Assembly (NCBI GenBank): GCA_049698095.1
Contig: JBAVXA010000148.1
Coordinates: forward strand, 1-23,949
Length of the DNA: 23,949 nt
From: JBEEJL01 sp049698095
Lineage (GTDB): Bacteria; Pseudomonadota; Gammaproteobacteria; Burkholderiales; JBEEJL01
Direction: 5' to 3'
Part shown: positions 1 to 6,580 of the stretch, piece by piece
Layout of the letters: each line of letters starts with the position of its first letter
How positions within the stretch are numbered: position 1 is the stretch's first letter
Notes under the pieces: model-generated
Database searches by the model: none
What the model was told of the DNA's origin: nothing
The model's input: the letters and a program-made list of their open reading frames with translations, nothing else
Translations under genes and position numbers: made by a program

Positions 1-221
1 TGCACGATGCCATTAATGCATGGAAGCTGGTCAAGCCCGGCGGCGTGATTATTTTCGATGATTTCATGTGGAATCATTATTTGAAAAAACACAAGAATCC
101 GTTAAATGCCCTGTGTCTGTTTTTGCGCCTGGTGCACGGCGAATATCGGATAATTCACCAGGGTTATCAACTGGCGATCCGGCGCCTGTCGCGCGAGCAG
201 GAGAATCACCAGGTTCAGTAG
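1..221 (+). CDS. Class I SAM-dependent methyltransferase, C-terminal fragment
   Basis: The reading frame is open from base 3 (bases 1-2 belong to a cut codon) to the TAG at 219-221, giving the last 72 residues of a protein whose start lies outside the window. The segment AWKLVKPGGVIIFDDFMW is the strand-4/strand-5 region of a Rossmann-fold methyltransferase of the Methyltransf_24 kind: a 'L-x-PGG' turn followed by a hydrophobic strand and an acidic DD pair. The remaining residues are basic and helical, ending RLSREQENHQVQ. The SAM-binding glycine motif would be upstream and cannot be seen, so the substrate is unknown. Family assignment is from this one motif; other Rossmann methyltransferases remain possible. 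Confidence 0.7.
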   Translation, partial: HDAINAWKLVKPGGVIIFDDFMWNHYLKKHKNPLNALCLFLRLVHGEYRIIHQGYQLAIRRLSREQENHQVQ

Positions 222-413
222 CAAAGCAATCGGTCAGGTTCGGGCCACAACGGCAGGATTGTGAGAAAAAGGGTAGCGCGCAGCCAGTGGGGCGTGCAAA
301 CATTGCGCCCGTCGCGCAGTGATTTTTTCTACATCGGAAACAATGCCGCAACCCAGTGGCGTAATTACGCCCAGGCGGAGAATACGGCGCCGGCCGACTT
401 TGTCGGCGTCGCA

Positions 414-442
414 TTACCGGTTGTATCGGGTTATGTTATATT
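414..442 (+). promoter_or_regulatory. Candidate sigma-70 promoter for the GST/cca pair
   Basis: A -10-like TATATT at 437-442 lies 17 bases after TTACCG at 414-419. The -10 matches five of six consensus positions, but the -35 matches only three. It would give a leader of about 35 bases before the ATG at 485. The rest of 222-484 shows only a small GCCGAC/GTCGGC dyad at 393-407 and no convincing gene. Confidence 0.35.
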
Positions 443-484
443 TTCCCCAATTCCAGAATCCCTAATTACAGATCGGCAAAAAAT

Positions 485-1129
485 ATGTCTGCTCTGACGC
501 TGGTTATCGGTAACAAGAATTATTCGTCCTGGTCAATGCGGCCGTGGATATTAATGAAAGCCACCAGCATCCATTTTGAAGAGCTGATGGTCCCGCTGAA
601 GCGCGAGTCGGGCGAAAGCCGCGAACGCATCCTGCCCTATTCCCCGACCGGAAAAGTGCCGGTATTGATGGATGGGCAGGCCAAGGTGTGGGAATCGCTG
701 GCTATCTGCGAATATCTTGCGGAAAAATTTCCGGAAAAAGAATTATGGCCGGAAGACCCGGTCGCGCGCGCGCTTGCGCGCAGTGTGTCTGCGGAAATGC
801 ATTCGGGATTTGCCGAATTGCGCAGGCATATGCCGATGGATTGCCGTTCGCGTTTCCCCAAGCAGGAAATTCCTGCCGCGGTTGAGGCGGATATTTCCCG
901 CATCCTCGATATCTGGAACGATTGCTGTACCCGCTATGGGCAGCACGGCGATTTCCTGTTCGGTGATTTCTCCATTGCCGACGCAATGTTTGCGCCGGTA
1001 ACGCGGCGTTTCATTTCCTACCACGTGCCGCTGCATGATTCTGCAAGGCGCTATGTCGAGGCTGTCGATGCGTTGCCTGCAATGCGCTCGTGGCTTTCCG
1101 CCGCAGCCAAAGAGCCGGATTTTGCGTGA
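485..1129 (+). CDS. Glutathione S-transferase family protein
   Basis: A 214-residue protein of the usual GST length. The N-terminal thioredoxin-like domain (about residues 4-80) contains NKNYSSWSMRPW (residues 10-21), where Ser14/Ser15 sit at the place of the catalytic serine of serine-type GSTs. It also has the cis-proline turn KVPVL (57-61) and the glutathione-contacting Glu70-Ser71 in WESLAICEYL. The rest is the all-helical C-terminal domain. Such soluble cytoplasmic enzymes conjugate or reduce electrophiles with glutathione; the actual substrate cannot be told from sequence. The last eight bases overlap the likely TTG start of cca, so the two are probably translated from one mRNA. The ribosome-binding site is weak (AGATCGGCAAAAAAT before the ATG). 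Confidence 0.88.
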   Translation: MSALTLVIGNKNYSSWSMRPWILMKATSIHFEELMVPLKRESGESRERILPYSPTGKVPVLMDGQAKVWESLAICEYLAEKFPEKELWPEDPVARALARSVSAEMHSGFAELRRHMPMDCRSRFPKQEIPAAVEADISRILDIWNDCCTRYGQHGDFLFGDFSIADAMFAPVTRRFISYHVPLHDSARRYVEAVDALPAMRSWLSAAAKEPDFA

Positions 1130-2372
1130 CGCAAGAAAAATACTTGCGCCGCTGAACGTTTTTGAAGTAGGCGGTGCAGTGCGCGACGCGATGCTCGGAC
1201 TGCCGGTACAGGATCGGGATTATGTCGTGGTCGGCAGCAGCGCCGAGGAAATGGTGGAGCGCGGTTTCCGTCCGGTTGGTAAAGATTTTCCGGTATTCCT
1301 GCATCCGCAGACCCACGAAGAATATGCACTCGCGCGCACCGAGCGCAAGACTGCGCGCGGCTACAAAGGCTTTCAGATTTACGCTGCGCCCGATGTCACG
1401 CTGGAGCAGGACCTGGCACGGCGCGACCTCACCATCAACGCGATGGCTCGGAGCGCTGCCGGCGAACTGATCGACCCGTTCAATGGCGCGAAGGATTTGC
1501 GCGACGGTGTGTTGCGCCATGTCAGCGAGGCGTTCAGCGAGGATCCGGTGCGGATTCTGCGTGTGGCGCGTTTTGCCGCGCGCTTCGGTTTCGCGGTCGC
1601 ACCTGAAACGCTGAAGCGCATGCGTGAGATGGGCGACAGCGGCGAGGTTGATGCGCTGGTTCCCGAACGCGTGTGGCAGGAATTGTCGCGCGGCTTGATG
1701 GAGAATAGGCCTTCACGCATGTTTGAGGTTTTGCGCGACTGTGGAGCGTTAAAGGAAATTCTTCCCGAAATCGACCGATTGTTCGGTGTTCCCCAACCGC
1801 CGCAACATCATCCTGAGATCGATACCGGCGTGCATGTAATGATGGTTATCGATCATGCCGCGGAGCGGGACTATTCGCTGGAAGTGCGTTTTGCCGCGTT
1901 GACGCATGATCTGGGCAAAGGCGCGACACCAAAATCCGAATGGCCAAGGCATCCCGGCCACGAAGCAAAAAGCGTCGAACTGGTCGTGCAACTTTGCGCA
2001 CGGCTGAAAGTGCCGGCCGACTGCCGCGACCTGGCGCGATTGGCCGCGCGTTACCACGGCCACATTCACCGCGCGCAACAATTGCGTGCCGATACCATTC
2101 AGCGGCTGTTCCGGTCGGCAGACGCGTTTCGCCGGCCAGATCGCTTTGCCGAGTTGCTGCGTGTGTGCGAATGCGACACGCGCGGGCGCTTGGGTTTGCA
2201 CGACCAGCCTTACCCGCAATCGGCTTACCTGATGCAGATGTTGGTTGCCGCAACGGCGGTCGACGCGGGAGCGATAGCCGCGTCCTGTCATGATTCGACG
2301 CAAATTGAAGCGCGAGTCGATCAGGCGCGCGTGGACGCCATTTCGCTGATGATGGCAAAAACCAAAAAATAA
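1122..2372 (+). CDS. cca: Multifunctional CCA protein (tRNA nucleotidyltransferase with HD domain)
   Basis: This enzyme adds or repairs the 3'-terminal CCA of tRNAs in the cytoplasm. The nucleotidyltransferase core is clear: GGAVRD at 17-22, the metal-binding D31-R32-D33, ARTERK at 71-76 and RRDLTINAM at 100-108. A C-terminal HD domain follows, with THDLGKG at 261-267; in proteobacterial Cca this domain has phosphohydrolase activity. Length with the TTG start at 1122 is 416 residues, against 412 in E. coli. The open frame extends upstream into the GST gene, but the conserved protein starts only a few residues before GGAVRD and there is no ATG nearby. TTG 1122 has an AAAGAG about eight bases upstream and overlaps the GST stop; CTG 1152 would align best with the E. 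coli N-terminus. The start is therefore uncertain; the function is not. Confidence 0.93.
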   Translation: MRDARKILAPLNVFEVGGAVRDAMLGLPVQDRDYVVVGSSAEEMVERGFRPVGKDFPVFLHPQTHEEYALARTERKTARGYKGFQIYAAPDVTLEQDLARRDLTINAMARSAAGELIDPFNGAKDLRDGVLRHVSEAFSEDPVRILRVARFAARFGFAVAPETLKRMREMGDSGEVDALVPERVWQELSRGLMENRPSRMFEVLRDCGALKEILPEIDRLFGVPQPPQHHPEIDTGVHVMMVIDHAAERDYSLEVRFAALTHDLGKGATPKSEWPRHPGHEAKSVELVVQLCARLKVPADCRDLARLAARYHGHIHRAQQLRADTIQRLFRSADAFRRPDRFAELLRVCECDTRGRLGLHDQPYPQSAYLMQMLVAATAVDAGAIAASCHDSTQIEARVDQARVDAISLMMAKTKK

Positions 2373-2490
2373 GTGGGAAAGTTGACCATTTTCTGGTTTT
2401 CCGAGGCGAATTATTGCTTTACACTAGTCCTACAACGCAGTTCGACCAAGCGCGATTTATTATTTTAACTAATTGATTATTAAAGAAAAA

Positions 2491-2769
2491 ATGAAGCCAT
2501 CGACAGACACGCCATCGGAAATCGAAAAGCAGTACCCGCATCTTGCCAAGCAATTATGTGCATATTGGGGCGACGCGGTGTTTGAAAATTTCGCCAATAA
2601 GTTGATCATCGACGAGCGAGGAGACAGGCAGGGATTGCCGCGAGAGGTCATTGAAGAGCTGTTGTTTCTGTATCAATTACATTTGAAGCAAATCAATTTC
2701 GATCCGAAAAAAGTGTCGATCATTCGTACCAGCGGTTACCTGAATCCGTACGACAACGACGACAAATAG
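2491..2769 (+). CDS. Small acidic protein of unknown function
   Basis: A 92-residue protein that I do not recognise. It is soluble, with no signal peptide or membrane segment. It appears largely helical: residues 1-30 include SEIEKQYPHLAKQL, followed by a YWGDAVFENF motif, then LIIDERGDRQGLP and a leucine-rich helix EELLFLYQLHLKQ, and an acidic tail ending NPYDNDDK. The composition and the ordered hydrophobic pattern look like a real folded protein. The start is taken as ATG 2491; an in-frame TTG at 2473 is possible but has no better ribosome-binding site. The region upstream of the ATG is AT-rich with only a weak AAAGAA. It is followed 25 bases later by a strong terminator, which supports a separate transcription unit ending here. 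Confidence 0.75.
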   Translation: MKPSTDTPSEIEKQYPHLAKQLCAYWGDAVFENFANKLIIDERGDRQGLPREVIEELLFLYQLHLKQINFDPKKVSIIRTSGYLNPYDNDDK

Positions 2770-2794
2770 TTTTCCTGCAATGTTGAATCAGGGA

Positions 2795-2820
2795 AAAATG
2801 CGCACCATGGTGCGCATTTT
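2795..2820. terminator. Bidirectional intrinsic terminator between convergent genes
   Basis: A perfect 26-base palindrome: AAAATGCGCACCA on the left pairs with TGGTGCGCATTTT on the right, so the stem carries A-runs on one side and T-runs on the other on both strands. It lies between the + strand gene ending at 2769 and the - strand gene ending at 2834, so it can serve both. Confidence 0.88.
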
Positions 2821-2833
2821 CTTTGCCGAGGGG

Positions 2834-4801
2834 TCATACCCGTTGCCGGTATTTTTTGAAATGCGCGTCCCTCGCACCCCTCACCCAATTATCACGCTTG
2901 ATGCGGCCGCGGAAGTTTACTAACAGTGCATCGATGCGTTGGATGTCGGCGGCGCTCCAGCTGGCGATTTGCCGGAAATGGAAAATGCCCATTTTATTCA
3001 GGGTTTTTTCCAATACCGGGCCGATTCCGAATATCAACTTCAGATCGTCGCGACCTGCCGGAATTCGGGGCGTGATCGCGCGCGTGGCAGATAAATGGTC
3101 GTCTTTTTCTTCGCCTAATGCAGGGGCAACGGCAGCTTCGCGTTGCAGGCGTGCAATTTCTTCATCCTTGATTCGTACTTCGGCTTGATGACGCATAGCC
3201 GTGTCGTGCAATTTTGCTTTAACTTCACTCAGCTGCTTTTGCAAACTATCCGATTCGTTCGATCGCGAGCGCAGCCTGTCCAGTGCGGCCTCCTTTTCGC
3301 GCACTGCGGACACCAGACGCGCCTCAGCGTCGCCTGTTCTCGTCTGCGCCGCGCCGACTTGCAGCCGCAGGCCGTCAATTTCGGCCGCGCGTGTGCGCAA
3401 ACGACCGAGTTCTTCGTCCCGCTGGTTCAGTTGCTCGCGCAATGCCTCATGCCCGCGCAATTGTGCGGTGAGTTTACCGACTTCAGCTTCGCGCATTGCG
3501 AGACGTTGCTTGTAAGGCCCCATTTCGGTCTCAATTTGCGCTAGTTCATCGATTCTCGCTCGCAGTTCGGACTGGTTTTGCGCCAGCGCGGCGCGCAGTT
3601 TGTCCAGTTCCGTCGTCATTGCAGCTCGCTCACCGGCGTGCGAAGCTATCTCGGCTTCGCGGGATTTGATTCTGTCGTCACGCTCCGCCAACCGGCGCCG
3701 CAGGTTTTCCAGTTCTTCTGCTCCAGCTGCATTACGCGAAAAAGCCCCTGCATGCAGCAATTTCATTTTGTCGTTGCGTTCGCGAATCTGGTGCCGCAGA
3801 TCTTCCAGCTCGGCATCCTTGCCTGCCGATTTTTGTGCATCACTCTGTGCTTCCGCCAATTGCGTGCGTAAGGTTTTACCGGCAGACTCGATTTCAGCGT
3901 TGGCGCGTGCCTGGCTGGCGAGATCGCTGCTCAGCAGCAGGATTTTAGCAGCCTGCGCGCCCAGATTCGCTTCGTGCGATTCGATTGTTTGCCGCTGAAC
4001 GTCGATTTGATGATTGGCAAGGTTGCGTTCGTCCTGCGCTTTTCTGTTTTGTTCCGTTGCGGCCTGCAATTCCTGGCTGCGCGCCGCGAGCAGGTTGTTG
4101 GTATCAGCCAACTGCATGCGCAAGGCCTCGATTTCCTTCAGTTTATGCGTCAGGTTGAGCGCCTCGGCTTTTGCTCCGGCGTGCTCACGGCGGAGATTTT
4201 CCATCTGGTCCTGAAATCTTTTCGCTTCGTCCACGTTGGCTTTTTGTACCGCCAGCGCATCACTCAGCTGTTTGCGCAATTTCACGGCGTCGGACTCGGC
4301 AGCGCCGAGGCGCGCCGTCTGCGACAGATGTTCCGCTTCCAGACTGCCGTAGCGTGAAAGCAGTGATTTATTGGCAGACTCCTGCGATTGAATGCTGGCG
4401 GCCTGAGATTCCATCGCACTGTGCGCCTCGGCGAGTTGCGAGCGCAAAGCGGAAATGTCATTCTGCAATGCATGGAACGCGTTGGCCTTTGCAGCCAATT
4501 CGTTCGCCAAACTGTCCGCTTTTGACTGGTAGTCGCTCGATGTGCCCTGCAGCACTTTGACTTTATCGGATTGCAATGCCAGATCTTTTTTTACCACTTC
4601 CAGTTCGGATAAATGACTGGTGATCTGCCCGCGCGCCTTGGCTAAATCCTGCTCATGCTGACGCAGGTTGGCCTGCCATTCCTGTTCACGCGAGTTCAGC
4701 CAATTGCTGGCGGAAATCGCCCTCAGCAGCCAGCCGATCAGCGCGCCGATCAGCGCGGCGACGATCAGGCAGATCAATATTTGACTGATGATAGTTCCCA
4801 T
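2834..4801 (-). CDS. Membrane-anchored long coiled-coil protein with C-terminal helix-hairpin-helix domain
   Basis: A 655-residue protein. Residues 4-30 form one hydrophobic membrane segment (ILICLIVAALIGALIGWLL). Residues 35-560 are almost entirely charged heptad-type coiled coil rich in Ala, Glu, Gln, Arg and Leu. The last 74 residues are a globular domain: DDLKLIFGIGPVLEKTLNKM (585-604) is a helix-hairpin-helix with GIG at 592-594, followed by FRGRIKRDNW. This tail resembles the domain often appended to NuoE-like and other bacterial proteins (DUF4332/HhH type). Arg residues just after the membrane segment and none before it suggest the coiled coil faces the cytoplasm. The start has a good GGGAGG site. 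It sits 17 bases after the OmpA-like gene and is probably co-transcribed with it. The molecular role is unknown; a structural or DNA/protein-tethering role is inference. Confidence 0.85.
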   Translation of the reverse strand: MGTIISQILICLIVAALIGALIGWLLRAISASNWLNSREQEWQANLRQHEQDLAKARGQITSHLSELEVVKKDLALQSDKVKVLQGTSSDYQSKADSLANELAAKANAFHALQNDISALRSQLAEAHSAMESQAASIQSQESANKSLLSRYGSLEAEHLSQTARLGAAESDAVKLRKQLSDALAVQKANVDEAKRFQDQMENLRREHAGAKAEALNLTHKLKEIEALRMQLADTNNLLAARSQELQAATEQNRKAQDERNLANHQIDVQRQTIESHEANLGAQAAKILLLSSDLASQARANAEIESAGKTLRTQLAEAQSDAQKSAGKDAELEDLRHQIRERNDKMKLLHAGAFSRNAAGAEELENLRRRLAERDDRIKSREAEIASHAGERAAMTTELDKLRAALAQNQSELRARIDELAQIETEMGPYKQRLAMREAEVGKLTAQLRGHEALREQLNQRDEELGRLRTRAAEIDGLRLQVGAAQTRTGDAEARLVSAVREKEAALDRLRSRSNESDSLQKQLSEVKAKLHDTAMRHQAEVRIKDEEIARLQREAAVAPALGEEKDDHLSATRAITPRIPAGRDDLKLIFGIGPVLEKTLNKMGIFHFRQIASWSAADIQRIDALLVNFRGRIKRDNWVRGARDAHFKKYRQRV

Positions 4802-4818
4802 GAATTGCAGCCTCCCGA

Positions 4819-5673
4819 TCAGGGTTTTACAGTAAATTCAATACGGCGGTTTTTTTTCTGGCCTTGCGCGGTCGCATTGTCGCCGATGGGGCGCGATGCG
4901 CCGTAGCCGACCGCCTTGAGCCGGTCGCCATCCGCGCCATTCGCAATTAGGTAGTCGCGCACGGCTTCGGCACGTGTCTCGCTCTGTTGCTGGTTGCGCT
5001 CGCGTGTGCCGCGCGAATCGGTGTGTCCGGCGATTTCTATTTCACCCATGACGGATTGCCTGACGATTGGCAATGCTTCGTCGAGAATCGCCTTGCCTGC
5101 GGAAGTGAGGCTATCGTCCGCGTTACCGAATTCGATCACGCGGCCGCTGAGCAGATCGTCGAGGCGGCTTTGCAGATCGGCGACTAAATCCGCAGCGACG
5201 CCAATTTGATCATTGATGCGCATGTTTCTGCCAACCGACGCGGCAATTTGCTGGAGTAATGCCGATTTGTCGCTCTGCGTCGCTACCTGTGTGTTGATAA
5301 CGACGTTGTCGGCGTTGATGCTGAGCCTGCCATTGGCAATCGATCTGATCGCTGAGAACGTATTCGGCAGCGCGCTTAGCCAAGCGGCACTGGCAACTAC
5401 ATTGCCGATGCTCGTGCGATCAGCTACATTTGCCGGCGCAAAAATTTTTCCTGCGTCTGCGGCAACGCTGGCGCGCGCGGTTTCGTCCGGCAATACGCCG
5501 TTGAGGGTAATTTTCCCGTCAGTAATCGATAAATTCAGCGACGCAGGAGTTGGCACGGCATGCGGGCTGGTGCCGACCTGCGCTGCCAACATAGGCGCGT
5601 GAGTCGCAACGCAAAAATACGTCAGGGCGAAAAGCGCCAACACAGCCAGGGTGAGCGAAGACTGTTTCGACAT
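4819..5673 (-). CDS. OmpA-family protein with BON-like modules
   Basis: A 284-residue exported protein. Residues 7-31 are a hydrophobic signal or anchor segment ending APMLAAQ. Residues 45-155 form two beta-alpha repeats of the BON kind (LNLSITDGKITLNGVLPDE at 46-64, then GRLSINADNVVINTQV at 115-130), as in mycobacterial ArfA/OmpATb. Residues 175-284 are an OmpA C-terminal domain with EIAGHTDSRG (213-222) and KKNRRIEF (273-280); Asp219 and Arg277 are the residues expected to contact the diaminopimelate of peptidoglycan. The protein therefore probably sits in the periplasm or outer membrane and holds the cell wall. It is the first gene of a two-gene unit with the coiled-coil gene. The start has a GGGAGG site seven bases upstream of the ATG. 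There is no visible lipobox. Confidence 0.88.
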   Translation of the reverse strand: MSKQSSLTLAVLALFALTYFCVATHAPMLAAQVGTSPHAVPTPASLNLSITDGKITLNGVLPDETARASVAADAGKIFAPANVADRTSIGNVVASAAWLSALPNTFSAIRSIANGRLSINADNVVINTQVATQSDKSALLQQIAASVGRNMRINDQIGVAADLVADLQSRLDDLLSGRVIEFGNADDSLTSAGKAILDEALPIVRQSVMGEIEIAGHTDSRGTRERNQQQSETRAEAVRDYLIANGADGDRLKAVGYGASRPIGDNATAQGQKKNRRIEFTVKP

Positions 5674-5864
5674 GCGTGCCTCCCGATGAGCCAGCAGGGA
5701 ATAATGTAAAAGGCTCCCGTTGCAGGCTTATTCGTTACTGTTCAGGTCTGAAATGCGGCGAACTAAGGAATTGTTGCTGTAATGGTAGCGCAAGCGGTGC
5801 CTGCATCGTCAATCGTTTGCGATCAATGCTTGTCTCCGGCGCAATAGTTAAGTGCCGGCGCTTA

Positions 5865-5893
5865 ATTATAATTATTTGATTTAATTCAATAAA
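5865..5893 (-). promoter_or_regulatory. Candidate promoter for the OmpA/coiled-coil unit
   Basis: On the minus strand TTTATT (5888-5893) and a consensus TATAAT (5865-5870) are separated by 17 bases in a very AT-rich stretch. The predicted leader is long, about 185 bases, and contains a CCGGC/GCCGG dyad at 5836-5858. The -35 match is poor, so a nearer promoter is possible. Confidence 0.35.
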
Positions 5894-5935
5894 AAATCTA
5901 AATGGCAGACAATGAACCGGCGCGCCAGGGCAGAA

Positions 5936-6484
5936 TCACGAATGCGAAATGACCAGTGGCTGTTTATCGAGGCGCAGCTTCACTGCCGGGACGGAACTGC
6001 GGGAATCGGCAGACAGCGCTGAATCGGACACGATGATCCACTTTGCGGTGGCCATGACGCTGAAAATGGCGGCGCCAGCAAAAAAAACCAGGCGTATCGC
6101 CCAGCCAAGCGGCTGCGGATTGGGGCGGCGTTTAGGAGTGGAATAACCCGGCTGCGATTCGAAAGTTGAGTGGAAACTCGCGCCGGCGTTGGGCTGCGTG
6201 CCCATATCATCCGGACCGGCTGCCTCAGGCGCAACCTGATCTACGACATTGGATGCGGAATGGGGAACGGCATGCAGGCCGTGCTGGATTTCGTATTGCA
6301 AGCGGCTGCGCCGGTCGGACAAAATCTGGTAGGCAGTATTGATTTGTTTCATCAACGCATCGGCTTCGGCGTTGTCCGGGTGCGTGTCCGGATGGTAGGC
6401 ATGTGCCAGCGTGCGGTATGCCGCCTTAATGACGGCGTCGCTGGCGTTCGGGCTGACTTGCAATGTGTCGTAATGCGATGACAT
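5936..6484 (-). CDS. J-domain protein with C-terminal transmembrane helix
   Basis: A 182-residue protein. Residues 4-66 are a DnaJ J domain with the diagnostic His-Pro-Asp at 31-33 (LAHAYHPDTHPDN) and helix IV AYQILSDRRSRLQYE. Residues 70-125 are a polar, Pro/Gly/Ser-rich linker. Residues 126-152 are one hydrophobic helix (LGWAIRLVFFAGAAIFSVM), followed by about 30 residues ending QPLVISHS. J domains stimulate the ATPase of Hsp70 (DnaK). The lack of the zinc-finger and substrate-binding domains makes this a class III J protein that would recruit DnaK to the inner membrane; the client is unknown. The arrangement is the reverse of DjlA, where the membrane segment is N-terminal. The start has no strong ribosome-binding site. 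Confidence 0.88.
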   Translation of the reverse strand: MSSHYDTLQVSPNASDAVIKAAYRTLAHAYHPDTHPDNAEADALMKQINTAYQILSDRRSRLQYEIQHGLHAVPHSASNVVDQVAPEAAGPDDMGTQPNAGASFHSTFESQPGYSTPKRRPNPQPLGWAIRLVFFAGAAIFSVMATAKWIIVSDSALSADSRSSVPAVKLRLDKQPLVISHS

Positions 6485-6516
6485 GCCGGAGGCAATAACC
6501 TTTGTAATCTGGTTGG

Positions 6517-6545
6517 ATTATAGGAAGCACGGCCAGATTTTTAAA
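6517..6545 (-). promoter_or_regulatory. Predicted sigma-70 promoter of the J-domain gene
   Basis: Minus-strand TTTAAA (6540-6545) and a perfect TATAAT (6517-6522) are 17 bases apart. The expected transcript starts near 6510, giving a leader of about 26 bases before the ATG at 6484. It suggests the gene is transcribed separately from the TRAP genes upstream. Confidence 0.65.
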
Positions 6546-6580
6546 TAGGGTAAATTACTACCGCAGAAATACGCGAGACA

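Noticed and set aside
222..484. Open frames on both strands between the methyltransferase and GST genes, and a GCCGAC/GTCGGC dyad at 393-407
   Set aside because: No ribosome-binding site, recognisable sequence or T-run; the frames overlap one another and end inside GST.
5836..5858. CCGGC/GCCGG dyad considered as a terminator for the J-domain gene
   Set aside because: Only five base pairs, a 13-base loop and no T-run on the minus strand.
5676..5879. A 67-residue + strand open frame in the leader of the OmpA gene
   Set aside because: Cys/Arg-rich low-quality translation with no ribosome-binding site, lying over a likely promoter and leader.
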